Source: Anaerocolumna aminovalerica
Lineage (GTDB): Bacteria > Bacillota > Clostridia > Lachnospirales > Lachnospiraceae
Length of the DNA: 64,000 nt
Direction of reading: 5' to 3'
Assembly: GCF_900115365.1 (NCBI RefSeq)
Contig: NZ_FOWD01000010.1
Coordinates: forward strand, 61,574 to 125,573
Shown here: positions 46,801 through 54,800 of the stretch, piece by piece
Numbering within the stretch: the stretch's first letter is position 1
How the letters are laid out: each line of letters begins with the position of its first letter
The notes under the pieces: model-generated
Told to the model about the DNA's origin: nothing
Database searches by the model: none
Seen by the model: the letters and a program-made list of their open reading frames with translations, nothing else
Translations under genes and position numbers: made by a program

Positions 46801-47705
46801 GTACTCTTGAAAAGGTATTTCCAACCCATTCTAATGAGGGAGGAGAAAAAATAGCACCTGTTTTATATCAGGCAAAGAATATATATGTATCCAAAGAAAG
46901 AATTGCAAAACCCAGAGTGTTTATACCGGTATTTCCTGGGACTAATTGTGAATATGACTCCAGGAAAGCCTTTGAGCATGCCGGAGCTTCTGTAAAAACG
47001 GCAGTATTTAAGAATCTCAATGCAGAGCATATCAGGGATTCTATAGAAGCCTTTGAAACGGCTATTAATGATGCACAGATTCTTATGTTTCCAGGCGGTT
47101 TCTCAGCAGGAGATGAACCGGACGGTTCCGGTAAGTTTATTGCAACTATATTTCGTAATGAAAGAATTAAGGAAGCAGTGAACAATCTGCTGACCAGAAG
47201 AGATGGTCTGATTTTAGGAATTTGCAATGGCTTTCAAGCTTTGATTAAACTAGGCTTAGTACCATATGGTGAAATTATGCCCCAACTGGAGGATTCACCA
47301 ACATTGACTTCTAACAACATAGGAAGACATATTTCAAAATCGGTATATACGAAAGTGGTTTCCAACAAATCACCTTGGCTGCAAAAGGCACAGCTTGAAG
47401 GAATCTATACCATCCCGGCTTCCCATGGAGAAGGAAAGTTTGTTGCAAGTAAAGAATGGATTGATAAATTAATCACCAATGGACAGATTGCCACACAATA
47501 TGTAGATTTAGACGGTAATCCTACAATGGAAGAAGATTTTAACCCCAATGGTTCATATTATGCTATTGAGGGTATTACAAGTCCCGACGGAAGGGTACTA
47601 GGTAAGATGACTCACTCTGAAAGACGGGGAGATGGAGTTGGGATTAATATTAGGGGAGAACAGAATCAACATATATTTGAATCAGGTATAAATTACTTCC
47701 AATAA
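43842..47705 (+). CDS. purL: phosphoribosylformylglycinamidine synthase (single-chain PurL)
   Basis: FGAM synthase, step four of purine synthesis: FGAR + glutamine + ATP gives FGAM. 1287 residues, the large one-chain form with an N-terminal PurS-like region, two AIRS-like halves (DTYWSDHCRHTTF about 222; FFKNETHNHPTEIEPFGGAATCLGG; GGKDSMSG about 820) and a C-terminal glutaminase (PGTNCEYDSRKAFEHAG; nucleophile Cys in GICNGFQAL; SHGEGKF). The ATG at 43842 follows AAGGAG by 10 bases; an earlier in-frame ATG lies in the repeat array. No other pur gene is adjacent. Confidence 0.95.
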   Translation: MSKVKRIYVEKKEPFAIRAKELKEELINYLDIDTLQKVRVLARYDVENISMQTYEKALGTVFSEPPIDYLFEETFPCDKEDKVFTLEYLPGQFDQRADSAKQCVKLLDENEEPIIKTAITYVLTGDIDEEKFRKIKAYCINPVDSREAGEKKPDTLESYFEEPADVSLVDGFISMKEDQLEELYQSLNLAMTFKDFCHIQNYFRYEEKREPFITEIRVLDTYWSDHCRHTTFLTELKEIEIGEGFYQKPILDAYNKYLEDRNILYKGREDKYISLMDIALIAMKKLRAEGKLEDMEVSDEINACSIVVPVEIDGIQEEWLVFFKNETHNHPTEIEPFGGAATCLGGAIRDPLSGRGYVYQAMRVTGAADPNIPIKDTLEGKLPQRKIVTGAARGYSSYGNQIGLATGLVDEIYHPNYAAKRMEIGAVMGAAPRKNVIREKAELGDKIILLGGRTGRDGIGGATGSSKVHTTESIENCGAEVQKGNAPTERKLQRLFRREEVSRLIKKCNDFGAGGVSVAIGELADGLNINLDKVPKKYAGLDGTELAISESQERMAVVVDAADVEKMLSFADEENLEAVVVAEVTKEPRLVMNWRGTDIVNISRAFLDTNGAHQEARAFLTMPEEKDNYFNKENFTKKAYGRNSLKNQKVNSTGEIELANNQILNQDQEIDVKEKWLDTLKDLNVCSKKGLIQMFDSSIGAATVTMPLGGKYQLTPIQTMVAKLPVLEGKCNTVTMMSYGFDPYLSSWSPFHGAVYAIISSVAKITASGGDYKKIRFTFQEYFRKLGKDPERWGEPLTALLGAYSAQMNLELPSIGGKDSMSGTFNNIDVPPTLVSFAITTGKVQDVVSPELKNAGNVLIRFPIQKDQYHLPDYEYLKVLYHKIHTLSQKKALQSAYALGGYGLVEAISKMAFGNQLGVKISETVSQEELFAPAFGDIIAEIKEANLNKLNELNIQYKKIGTVISYPEFLYCNNKITMEEALTSWNSTLEKVFPTHSNEGGEKIAPVLYQAKNIYVSKERIAKPRVFIPVFPGTNCEYDSRKAFEHAGASVKTAVFKNLNAEHIRDSIEAFETAINDAQILMFPGGFSAGDEPDGSGKFIATIFRNERIKEAVNNLLTRRDGLILGICNGFQALIKLGLVPYGEIMPQLEDSPTLTSNNIGRHISKSVYTKVVSNKSPWLQKAQLEGIYTIPASHGEGKFVASKEWIDKLITNGQIATQYVDLDGNPTMEEDFNPNGSYYAIEGITSPDGRVLGKMTHSERRGDGVGINIRGEQNQHIFESGINYFQ

Positions 47706-47773
47706 TTAAATATTATATAATAAGTATCATTTGCATTAAATACTTTTTATTTTGAAAAGGGAGTTAAAAATAT

Positions 47774-48730
47774 ATGACTGTTAACAGAAGTAAAGTTGTT
47801 ATTATAGGGGCTGGATTAGTTGGTTCGTCTACTGCATTCAGCCTGATCACTCAAGGCATCTGTGATGAAGTAATGATTGTTGATATTAATAAGGATAAAG
47901 CCAGGGGAGAAGTCACGGATTTGTGTCACTGTGTTGAGTATTTGAATCGCAATGTTAAAGTGACAGAAGGAGATTATAAAGACTGTGGTGATGCAGATAT
48001 AGTTGTGATAACAGCAGGTGCCCCGCCAAAAGCGAATCAAACCAGGCTGGATACACTGGAACAATCGGCTAAGATTGTAAAAACCATAGTTGAACCAGTG
48101 ATGAACAGCGGCTTTGAAGGACATTTTATTGTAGTATCCAACCCGGTAGATATTATAGCTTTCTATGTGTATAAACTATCCGGTTTACCAAAGAATCAGG
48201 TTATCGGATCAGGTACGGCTATGGATTCAGCGAGATTAAAGTTTTTTATTGGGGAAATGCTTCATGTTGATCCAAGGAGCGTGCAAGGATATACCATGGG
48301 GGAACACGGTGACAGCCAAATGTGTCCTTGGTCCCATGTAACAGTTGGTGGAAAAAGAATCGTGGATATTCTGAAAGATAATGATGAGTATAAGAATGTT
48401 GATTTAAATGAAATAGTAGAAAAAGTTACCCGTGTGGGTTTCGAAATTTTGGAGGTTAAAGGTACCACTTGTTACGGAATAGCAACCACCGTTGCAGGTA
48501 TTACAAAAGCCATTTTAAACGATGAAAATAAAATTATCCCGGTTTCTACACTTCTGGAAGGTGAATTTGGTGAATATGAAGTATTCTGTGGTGTTCCGGT
48601 TATTTTAAACAGGGGTGGAGTAAAAGACATAGTAGAAGTTCATATGACGGATGAAGAATTTATGAAGTTTAAGAAATCTGTTGATGTTATAAGAAATTAT
48701 TCCGATAGAATAGATATTTTTAGTTTATAA
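47774..48730 (+). CDS. L-lactate dehydrogenase-like NAD-dependent 2-hydroxyacid dehydrogenase
   Basis: 318 residues of the LDH/MDH superfamily. NAD site VVIIGAGLVGSSTAFSL; catalytic His in GEHGDSQ; substrate Arg in MDSARL and in TRLD. The specificity loop reads AGAPPKANQTRLD. The position that is Gln in lactate and Arg in malate dehydrogenases holds Pro, so substrate preference is not fixed. Overall it looks like the divergent LDH paralog found in Lachnospiraceae. AAAGGGAG precedes the ATG; a terminator follows. It lies 68 bases behind purL with no known pathway connection. Confidence 0.82.
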   Translation: MTVNRSKVVIIGAGLVGSSTAFSLITQGICDEVMIVDINKDKARGEVTDLCHCVEYLNRNVKVTEGDYKDCGDADIVVITAGAPPKANQTRLDTLEQSAKIVKTIVEPVMNSGFEGHFIVVSNPVDIIAFYVYKLSGLPKNQVIGSGTAMDSARLKFFIGEMLHVDPRSVQGYTMGEHGDSQMCPWSHVTVGGKRIVDILKDNDEYKNVDLNEIVEKVTRVGFEILEVKGTTCYGIATTVAGITKAILNDENKIIPVSTLLEGEFGEYEVFCGVPVILNRGGVKDIVEVHMTDEEFMKFKKSVDVIRNYSDRIDIFSL

Positions 48731-48762
48731 GAACCACAAAGGTGCTTATTGCAAAAGTGATT

Positions 48763-48792
48763 ATGCCGGATATTGTAACTAATATCCGGCAT
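48763..48792 (+). terminator. terminator after the LDH-like gene
   Basis: ATGCCGGATATT (48763-48774) and AATATCCGGCAT (48781-48792), a 12-bp perfect stem with a 6-base loop. It is followed by ACTTTAT, a weak T-run. Confidence 0.6.
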
Positions 48793-48943
48793 ACTTTATA
48801 AGAACTACATGGAGTTTCCGATTCATGCAGTTCTTTAAACATCGGCGGATTAGCCTTGTTAATTCCTAAGTCAGGTACAGGGGGAAGATTTATTATAAGA
48901 CTCCAGACAGGCTAATTGTTTAAATTAAACACAAGTCAATATC

Positions 48944-50029
48944 TTACTCTCCATCATATTTTATCTTTGGGTTATGTTGAAGCTTCATAGCGTTTTTATT
49001 ATTTTTGGACATTCGTTTCATAAAATCTGCTTTTTTTGCACTGTATTTTGATTCCTTTAATAATTTCTCATAAGATTTCCATCTTTCTGTGGTTAAAGTA
49101 CCATTTTCCAGAGCCTCTTTCACAGCACAGCCAGGTTCAGCCTTATGGCTGCAATCATGAAAACGACATTGATTTGTTAGTTCTTCAATATCAGAAAAGG
49201 TTTCCCCAAGTCCGACTTCTACATCCCACATTCCAAGTTCCCGCATACCCGGGGTATCAATAATAAGAACCCCATTCTCCAATTTAAATAATTGGCGGTA
49301 AGTAGTAGTATGATGCCCTTTACTATCTTCTTCACGAATGATATTTACCTTCATTAATTGTTCTTTTGCTAAAGCATTTACCAAGGAGGATTTACCGATT
49401 CCGGAAGAACCTAAGAAAACTAATGTTTTGCAAGGTTTTAAAAACCGGTTCAGATCTTCCATTCCCAGTCCTGTCAGTGCACTGATGGCAAGTACCTCCA
49501 CAGCCGGGGCAATTTCTTTTACCTGATACACCATATCTTCATAATTATTGCATAAATCCGCTTTAGTCAGCAATACAACGGGGGTTCCGCCGCTTTGCCA
49601 GGCAGCAGCCAGATAACGTTCCAATCTTCTTATATTAAAATCATGGTTTAGAGAGGCCATAATGAATACATAGTCAAAATTGGCAGCAACAATTTGTTCG
49701 CTTGCGCTGGCAATGTTATTTCGCAAAGTAGGATTTAGGCGGGAAAAGTATGACTGCCGGTTCAAAACACGGTAAATAATGTCATCCCCCATGCTGTTGG
49801 GTTTTATCAGTACAAAGTCACCAACTGCCGGATAGATTTGATATTTGGAATCCTGATAAAAATTAGAACCTTTCAGCTTTGCATTGTTCTCGCCATATTC
49901 AGAAACAATTTTATAAGACTCTTTTTGTACAGAGACAACTCTTGCCGGAATTATTCCCTCCTCTTTTTCTTCGCTATTTATTTGTTTCTCAAAATAATCA
50001 TAAAATCCATATTCCTTTAAATTGATCAA
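48944..50029 (-). CDS. rsgA: ribosome small subunit-dependent GTPase RsgA
   Basis: 361 residues. Circularly permuted GTPase that checks late 30S maturation: N-terminal OB domain, then G4 (LLTKADL), G1 P-loop (FLGSSGIGKSSLVNAL, near 210), G3 (DTPGMRELG), and C-terminal zinc motif CRFHDCSHKAEPGC. Longer than the usual about 290-300, with an N-terminal extension and a Lys-rich tail. The start is TTG at 50029, with GGAGG 10 bases upstream. Its 5' region contains a leader with two small ORFs and a terminator (separate entries). Confidence 0.93.
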   Translation of the reverse strand: MINLKEYGFYDYFEKQINSEEKEEGIIPARVVSVQKESYKIVSEYGENNAKLKGSNFYQDSKYQIYPAVGDFVLIKPNSMGDDIIYRVLNRQSYFSRLNPTLRNNIASASEQIVAANFDYVFIMASLNHDFNIRRLERYLAAAWQSGGTPVVLLTKADLCNNYEDMVYQVKEIAPAVEVLAISALTGLGMEDLNRFLKPCKTLVFLGSSGIGKSSLVNALAKEQLMKVNIIREEDSKGHHTTTYRQLFKLENGVLIIDTPGMRELGMWDVEVGLGETFSDIEELTNQCRFHDCSHKAEPGCAVKEALENGTLTTERWKSYEKLLKESKYSAKKADFMKRMSKNNKNAMKLQHNPKIKYDGE

Positions 50030-50227
50030 TATTTTGATTCCTCCAATTAAAAAATAAAATTTAGTTTGATTCCTTCACCTCAGGTTCAGATACTCAGGTT
50101 TGCTTTTGCCATTTGTTATTCATTGGGTTAATCCGATTCTATGAATAGCACAAATGACCAGATTAGTTCTACCTTTCAGAAATGGGATATTGAAAAAAAT
50201 TATTAGAAATTAGGTAAAAAAGAGCAT

Positions 50228-50250
50228 AAAAAAAACACGCCTAAGCATGT
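50228..50250 (-). terminator. intrinsic terminator inside the rsgA leader
   Basis: On the minus strand, ACATGC-TTAG-GCGTGT (50250 to 50235) is a 6-bp hairpin with one G:T pair. It is followed by eight T residues (50235-50228 region). The stop codon of the second leader ORF (TAG, 50243-50241) lies in the loop. It is 199 bases before rsgA and would cut rsgA transcripts from the upstream promoter. Confidence 0.75.
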
Positions 50251-50339
50251 TGTAATTTAAAATAGATTTTGCAATTAATATTAGAACTATTTTTACATTT
50301 CATGAAAGGTATTATGCTGAGCATAGAATAAGACCTCAT
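50241..50339 (-). CDS. leader peptide ORF 2 (32 aa)
   Basis: It begins MRSYSMLSIIPFMKCK and ends KIYFKLQHA, with the stop codon in the terminator loop. The ribosome site is weak (GGATGAG), 18 bases after the stop of ORF 1, so reinitiation or coupling is possible. Within it GAGCATA/TATGCTC can form another stem. No homolog is recalled. I interpret it as a translated sensor element in an attenuator, by analogy with leaders of ribosome-protection genes. Confidence 0.5.
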   Translation of the reverse strand: MRSYSMLSIIPFMKCKNSSNINCKIYFKLQHA

Positions 50340-50357
50340 ATGCTCATCCGTATTTAG

Positions 50358-50390
50358 TTAGATTAAAATCACCATATAAAATACTGTCAT
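50358..50390 (-). CDS. leader peptide ORF 1 (10 aa)
   Basis: MTVFYMVILI, ten hydrophobic residues, preceded by a strong ribosome site GAAAGGAG (50407-50400) 9 bases before the ATG. Such short hydrophobic leader peptides often serve as ribosome-stalling sequences ahead of antibiotic-resistance or ribosome-linked genes. The assignment rests on position and ribosome site. Confidence 0.55.
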   Translation of the reverse strand: MTVFYMVILI

Positions 50391-50477
50391 AATAAATCAC
50401 TCCTTTCAGGAAGCGTTCAAATTCATTTTTATAAAAACAATTCTATACATTATAAATTGTTAATATAAATCAAATTT

Positions 50478-50506
50478 ATTCTAAAGGGTATTGGAGTATT
50501 TGTCAA
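50478..50506 (-). promoter_or_regulatory. consensus sigma-A promoter for the rsgA leader
   Basis: On the minus strand, -35 TTGACA (50506-50501), 17-base spacer, -10 TAGAAT (50483-50478). It is perfectly placed to start a transcript about 80 bases before leader ORF 1. No other good promoter is visible between the terminator and rsgA. Confidence 0.8.
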
Positions 50507-50626
50507 GGTATTTAATAAGAAATGTAAGTTTTCTGATAGAATATAAATATTAGTAATTATGCATAAATAAACATTAAAATTTACGAAAATAATACATAAA
50601 ATTAACAAAATAGTACCAGAATATGG

Positions 50627-50655
50627 TTGAATTTCTTACAAATATATTATATAAT
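50627..50655 (+). promoter_or_regulatory. sigma-A promoter of the nucleotidase gene
   Basis: -35 TTGAAT at 50627-50632, 17-base spacer, consensus -10 TATAAT at 50650-50655. The predicted start site (about 50661) coincides with the beginning of a hairpin. Confidence 0.75.
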
Positions 50656-50659
50656 GTAA

Positions 50660-50679
50660 AAAAGACGTGTTCGTCTTTT
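50660..50679 (+). other. 5'-terminal mRNA hairpin
   Basis: AAAAGACG (50660-50667) and CGTCTTTT (50672-50679), 8-bp stem with 4-base loop (TGTT), followed by CGTTTTT. It lies at the very 5' end of the transcript predicted from the promoter above. It is probably an mRNA-stabilising hairpin, though the T-run would also allow early termination. Confidence 0.5.
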
Positions 50680-50716
50680 CGTTTTTACTATTATGAATCA
50701 GGAAGGTGGTAGTTTT

Positions 50717-52558
50717 ATGAAACGGATTTGGAAGTTCTTATCCTTAATCCTAGTATTTGTGTTAGTTTTAACACCAGTTGCTCCTGCATCTGCAGCGGCG
50801 ATATCTACAAAGGACACAGACTTAACCGGTTACACAGTAATTTTACACACCAATGACACTCACGGAAGAGCTATACCTGATAGTTCTGGCGGCAACATGG
50901 GATATACAGCTGTCAGTGCATTAAAAAAGTCTGCTGAAGCAGCAGGTGCACAAGTTATTCTACTTGATGCAGGTGATACCTTACATGGGTTACCTTTTGC
51001 TACAGTTTCAAAAGGAGAAAGTATAGTTGAACTTATGAATTTAATAGGTTATGATGCTATGGCTCCAGGAAACCATGATTTTAACTATGGTTCTGCTAGA
51101 TTAAGCGAATTATCAAAACTTATGAAATTCCCATTGCTTTCTTCTAACGTATTGGTAAAAGAAAATGGTCAAAACTTCTTAAAGAATCATATAATCATTA
51201 CTAAAAATGGCGTTGATTATGGTATTTTTGGCTTATCCACTCCGGAAACTGCTTATAAAACCAATCCTAAGAATGTAGAGACATTGGAATTTAAGAATCC
51301 AATAGAAGCAGCTAAGTTGGAAGTAGCTAATTTAAAAGCTTCCGGTGCTGATGTAATTATCGCTTTAGCACACATAGGAACCGATGGAAGCAGTGAATTT
51401 ACTACGGAAAGACTTGCAAAAGAAGTAGATGGAATTGACTTAATCGTTGATGGCCATAGCCACTCATTACATGAGGAAGGTTTGAAAGTAAAAGATACTT
51501 TAATTGTAAGTACAGGTGAACACTTAAAAAATATCGGTGTTGCAGTTTTTAATAAAGAAGGAAAATTAAGTGCAGGTACTGTTAATGCGTCAACATTTAC
51601 AGAAACTGATCCAAGTGTAGACCAAGTTATTGAGAAATTAAGTAAAGAGAATGAATCCGTACTTTCAGAAGTAATTGGTAAAACCAAAGTTGTGTTAGAT
51701 GGTGTACGTGAAAATGCCCGTACAAAGGAAACAAACCTTGGTGATTTAACTGCTGATGCAATGAGACATGGAACCAAAGCAGATGTTGCCATAACTAATG
51801 GCGGAGGAATTCGTGCTTCCATAGATATTGGTGATATTACAAAACTTGATATGGTAACCGTATTCCCATTTGGTAACTATGTTGTTACAAAATACGTTAC
51901 AGGCGAAGCATTAGTTCAGGCTCTTGAGTTAGGTGTAAGCGGATATCCTGCACCATCAGGTCCATTCCCTCAGGTATCTGGTATATCATTTGGTATTGAT
52001 GCATCCAAACCTGCCGGAAGCAGAGTAAAAGATGTTAAAGTAAACGGATCACCTGTTGATTTAAAAGCAAAATATCTGTTAGCTACCAATGACTTTATGG
52101 CAGTAGGCGGTGACGGATATACAATGTTTAAAGACTTTGCAACAGAAAATGAATTTGGTGCTTTAGAAGAAATCCTTATGGCTTATATTAAAGAACTAGG
52201 TGTTGTTAATATTCAGACAGACGGACGTATTAAAGTTGTTGCTGAAGCACCGGTGAAAGAACCGGTAGAAGAAACTAAAAAGCCGGAAGTAACGAAAGAA
52301 GAACCGGCTAAAGAAGTGAAAGAAGAGAAAAAAGAGAAGAAGGAAGAAGTAAAAGGAACGGAAAAAGAGAAAGAAAAAGAAAAAACAGATAAGGTTAAAA
52401 TTTATGTTGTTAAGAAAGGTGATTATTTAAAGAAGATTGCTCAAACCTTATTTGGTAAAGAGAGCGAATGGAAGAAGATCTATGAATGGAATAAAGACAT
52501 CATTAAGAATCCGGATCAAATCCAAATTGGCCAGAAGCTTAAAATATTACCAAACTAA
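50717..52558 (+). CDS. secreted 5'-nucleotidase/UshA-like phosphoesterase with LysM domain
   Basis: 613 residues. A Sec signal peptide (MKRIWKFLSLILVFVLVLTP…ASA, cleavage about 26) precedes a metallophosphatase domain (HTNDTHGR, LLDAGDTLHG, GNHDFNYG, and VDGHSHS) and a 5'-nucleotidase C-terminal domain (NLGDLTADAMRHGTKADVAITNGGGIRA, then FPFGNYVV). A Lys/Glu-rich linker (about 510-560) leads to one C-terminal LysM (KIYVVKKGDYLKKIAQTLFG) that anchors the enzyme to the wall. It likely releases phosphate and nucleosides from extracellular nucleotides. The start is fixed by GGAAGGTGG; an ATG eight codons earlier has no ribosome site. Confidence 0.93.
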   Translation: MKRIWKFLSLILVFVLVLTPVAPASAAAISTKDTDLTGYTVILHTNDTHGRAIPDSSGGNMGYTAVSALKKSAEAAGAQVILLDAGDTLHGLPFATVSKGESIVELMNLIGYDAMAPGNHDFNYGSARLSELSKLMKFPLLSSNVLVKENGQNFLKNHIIITKNGVDYGIFGLSTPETAYKTNPKNVETLEFKNPIEAAKLEVANLKASGADVIIALAHIGTDGSSEFTTERLAKEVDGIDLIVDGHSHSLHEEGLKVKDTLIVSTGEHLKNIGVAVFNKEGKLSAGTVNASTFTETDPSVDQVIEKLSKENESVLSEVIGKTKVVLDGVRENARTKETNLGDLTADAMRHGTKADVAITNGGGIRASIDIGDITKLDMVTVFPFGNYVVTKYVTGEALVQALELGVSGYPAPSGPFPQVSGISFGIDASKPAGSRVKDVKVNGSPVDLKAKYLLATNDFMAVGGDGYTMFKDFATENEFGALEEILMAYIKELGVVNIQTDGRIKVVAEAPVKEPVEETKKPEVTKEEPAKEVKEEKKEKKEEVKGTEKEKEKEKTDKVKIYVVKKGDYLKKIAQTLFGKESEWKKIYEWNKDIIKNPDQIQIGQKLKILPN

Positions 52559-53053
52559 ATAGAAATAATATAAATATATTACTTGTAAACCAGGAGGTTA
52601 AATTTATATAACTTAATTTTTCTCCTGATAACCATAAGTAATCGTAAAATACATAAAATGTGGAAACTTATTTATAATGATAAGTTTCCACATTTTTTAT
52701 ACTTCAGATAATTTCTTTATAATATTATTTTTTAACTACAAGGATATATAAATGGAAAAAATACCCTTTTTAAGCATGCAGCATTCATCATATAGACTAA
52801 AACCTTAATTTTAAACAAAGAAATAAGAAAAAAGTCCTATTATTTTTATAGAAATACTGTTTCTCATTTTGGAAAAAAGTGATATAATCAGTTTAATTTA
52901 AGACGAAAATTATTTATCAAGATTTTTCTAATATTATTTCGAACTTATTAATTAAATTTTAAAAATTTATTATAATACAATATATCTTTCATGTATTCTG
53001 AGCATAATATATATCTGGAACTAGTATAAAAATACTTAAGGAAGGAGAACCAT
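52559..53053. other. AT-rich gap with terminator
   Basis: Apart from the terminator at 52655-52696, no gene or structure is seen. The region 52700-53053 is very AT-rich and presumably carries the promoter of the nitroreductase gene. Confidence 0.5.
52655..52696 (+). terminator. intrinsic terminator after the nucleotidase
   Basis: AAAATGTGGAAACTTA (52655-52670) and its complement (52681-52696) form a 16-bp perfect stem with a 10-base loop, followed by TTATACTT. Confidence 0.85.
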
Positions 53054-53821
53054 ATGAATTTATACGAGGCTATATTTGTGAGAAAAAGTGTAAGAAAATA
53101 TAAAATGCAGGCAATTGATCAAACAAGATTGGATGGTATCCTTCATTTTGCTGAAAGTTTGCCCATGTTATTTGAGGGTATATCAGTGGAATATAAAATT
53201 ATCGATAATACGGAGCAAAATCAAGGGTTGTCCGGAGCTTTTCTGGTAAAAGCACCGTATTATCTTATTATAGCATCTGATACTTCCCAAAATTATAAAA
53301 TTAACAGTGGATATTTATTGCAGCAAATCTCTTTATACCTAACTGCGAAAGGATTAGGTTCCTGTTATCTTGGATCTGCAAAACCTAAAAAAGATATATT
53401 AGCCGGTCTGCAACATGAATATGTGATGGCACTGGCTTTTGGGGAGGGAGATCAGGAGGTATACAGAACTGCTGAGAAAGCAAAGCGTTTACCTGAAAGT
53501 GATATTGCAGTATACAAAACCGAAGTGAAAAAGCCGGTGAGAACTCTAATTAAAGCTGCACGCCTTGCACCCTCCAGCATGAACAGCCAACCTTGGAGAT
53601 TTGTTGTTTACAATAATAGAATTCATGTCTTTTGTAAAAAGAATATATTTTTATCCAGTGTATTAAGTGAAATAAAATTAATTGATATAGGAGTCTGCCT
53701 TGCTAATTTATTGGTAGCAGCAGAAGAATTATGGGTAGATGTCCAGCTGTTGCGGTTAGATAATATCAGTAGTACTGTATTTAAAAAGAATGAATATATC
53801 TTAAGCATAAAGCTATGTTAA
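53054..53821 (+). CDS. nitroreductase-family protein (TM nitroreductase type)
   Basis: 255 residues made of two half-domains: residues 1-60 (IFVRKSVRKYKMQAID) and about 155-255 (LIKAARLAPSSMNSQPWRFVVYNNRIHVF). The AARLAPSSMNSQPW motif is the FMN-binding signature of nitroreductases. The 'putative TM nitroreductase' family shows this permuted-looking layout. Electron donor and substrate are unknown. AAGGAGAA precedes the ATG. It lies alone before the tRNA. Confidence 0.85.
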   Translation: MNLYEAIFVRKSVRKYKMQAIDQTRLDGILHFAESLPMLFEGISVEYKIIDNTEQNQGLSGAFLVKAPYYLIIASDTSQNYKINSGYLLQQISLYLTAKGLGSCYLGSAKPKKDILAGLQHEYVMALAFGEGDQEVYRTAEKAKRLPESDIAVYKTEVKKPVRTLIKAARLAPSSMNSQPWRFVVYNNRIHVFCKKNIFLSSVLSEIKLIDIGVCLANLLVAAEELWVDVQLLRLDNISSTVFKKNEYILSIKLC

Positions 53822-53907
53822 TTTAAAACATATTAATTACATCTATTGGGTATATTTTATAAATAATTGTAAAAGTACAAAAAACTTAAAAAATAATTAT
53901 TTGGGTA

Positions 53908-53936
53908 TTGACAAAATACCTTGTCTATATTATACT
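53908..53936 (+). promoter_or_regulatory. promoter of tRNA-Gly
   Basis: -35 TTGACA (53908-53913), 17-base spacer, -10 TATACT (53931-53936), 39 bases before the mature tRNA 5' end. In between, TCATGTG/CACATGA forms a leader hairpin. Confidence 0.85.
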
Positions 53937-53975
53937 AATTCATGTGCTCGGGACAACAACCGAAACACATGAAAT

Positions 53976-54047
53976 GCGCGAGTGGCTCAGTGGTGGAGTA
54001 TCGCCTTGCCAAGGCGAGGGTCGCGGGTTCGAATCCCGTCTCGCGCT
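53976..54047 (+). tRNA. tRNA-Gly (anticodon GCC)
   Basis: Acceptor GCGCGAG pairs with CTCGCGC, and GGCTCAGTGGTGGAGT is the D arm. The anticodon loop is TTGCCAA (GCC). GGTTCGAATCC is the T arm. CCA is not encoded. It is followed by the terminator at 54051-54090. It is the likely integration site for the island to its right. Confidence 0.96.
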
Positions 54048-54050
54048 TAT

Positions 54051-54090
54051 AACAAAATGGACTCTTCGTTAGAAGGGTCCATTTTGTTTT
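54051..54090 (+). terminator. terminator of tRNA-Gly
   Basis: AAAATGGACTCTT and AGAAGGGTCCATTTT form the stem, followed by GTTTT. A near copy occurs at about 61237-61273 behind a degenerate tRNA end. Confidence 0.85.
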
Positions 54091-54091
54091 A

Positions 54092-54286
54092 TTACAAGAA
54101 GAAATTCGAATGCAATTGACCTGAGCCTGCGGGAGAATGGGAAGTATTCTCCCACAGGTTTGCGTACGCCAAATGTTGCTCATTCTGTTTGATAGTCTTA
54201 ATATCAATAACACCTTCTACAGACTGCTTTCCTCGCCTTTCTACCCACATTTCATATAAATCACTGATTGTATAATCTCTTTTAGG
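54092..54286 (-). pseudogene. fragment resembling the core-binding domain of a tyrosine recombinase
   Basis: A 64-codon open stretch without start, DYTISDLYEMWVERRGKQ followed by IKTIKQNEQHL, resembles the N-terminal SAM-like region of tyrosine integrases (T-x-x-D-L-Y-E-x-W pattern). The stretch is closed by stops on both sides. It lies right next to the tRNA, as expected for an integrase of an element inserted there. The match is by eye and short. Confidence 0.3.
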
Positions 54287-54800
54287 TTATTGAAATAAAC
54301 ATAAAGCTTACTAATCAGTTCTACATACGATGGTGCGGTTATCTGTTATTAATATTAAAGTATGATATTTGAAAAAATTGATTAACCGTTTACTCGACAA
54401 TTACGAGTAACCGTTATCATGTCTGTTTGAGAAAGGTTACACTTCTGCATAGATGTAGGTAATGCACTTTTTTCCAGCAATGATTGACTTACTATTTCTA
54501 GCAACATATAATAAGATAAAGAAAATTAGATTATTGTTAAGGTGGAAACTGCGGAAAGTACGAGAATCTTATTGAAGATTTAGAGTAATAAAATTTGACA
54601 AAGGCCTAATCGACGGAGAACTTACAAAGATAAAACGACTTACTATATATTTGTATTCATAAAATCATTATTAGAAATGTTTCAAATAGCATTAATTTAA
54701 TTGTTAATTAATAAACCACTTGTAGGGGGACCCATGAATAATCAGGAAGATAAATCAAAACTTTAAAATAAGATGATTTATATAATGGGAGGATAACATT
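54287..54800. other. non-coding stretch with IS200-like end remnant
   Basis: No gene is seen. At 54712-54733 AATAAACCACTTGTAGGGGGACCC resembles the end of the IS200-like element at 63685-63714 (AATAAACCACTTG … GTGGACCC) with the hairpin stem lost. TTTACTCG/CGAGTAA near 54390-54412 forms a small palindrome. Confidence 0.3.

Noticed and set aside
51253..51822. 189-codon minus-strand ORF within the nucleotidase gene
   Set aside because: Antisense to conserved catalytic motifs; the composition is that of a reverse-strand shadow.
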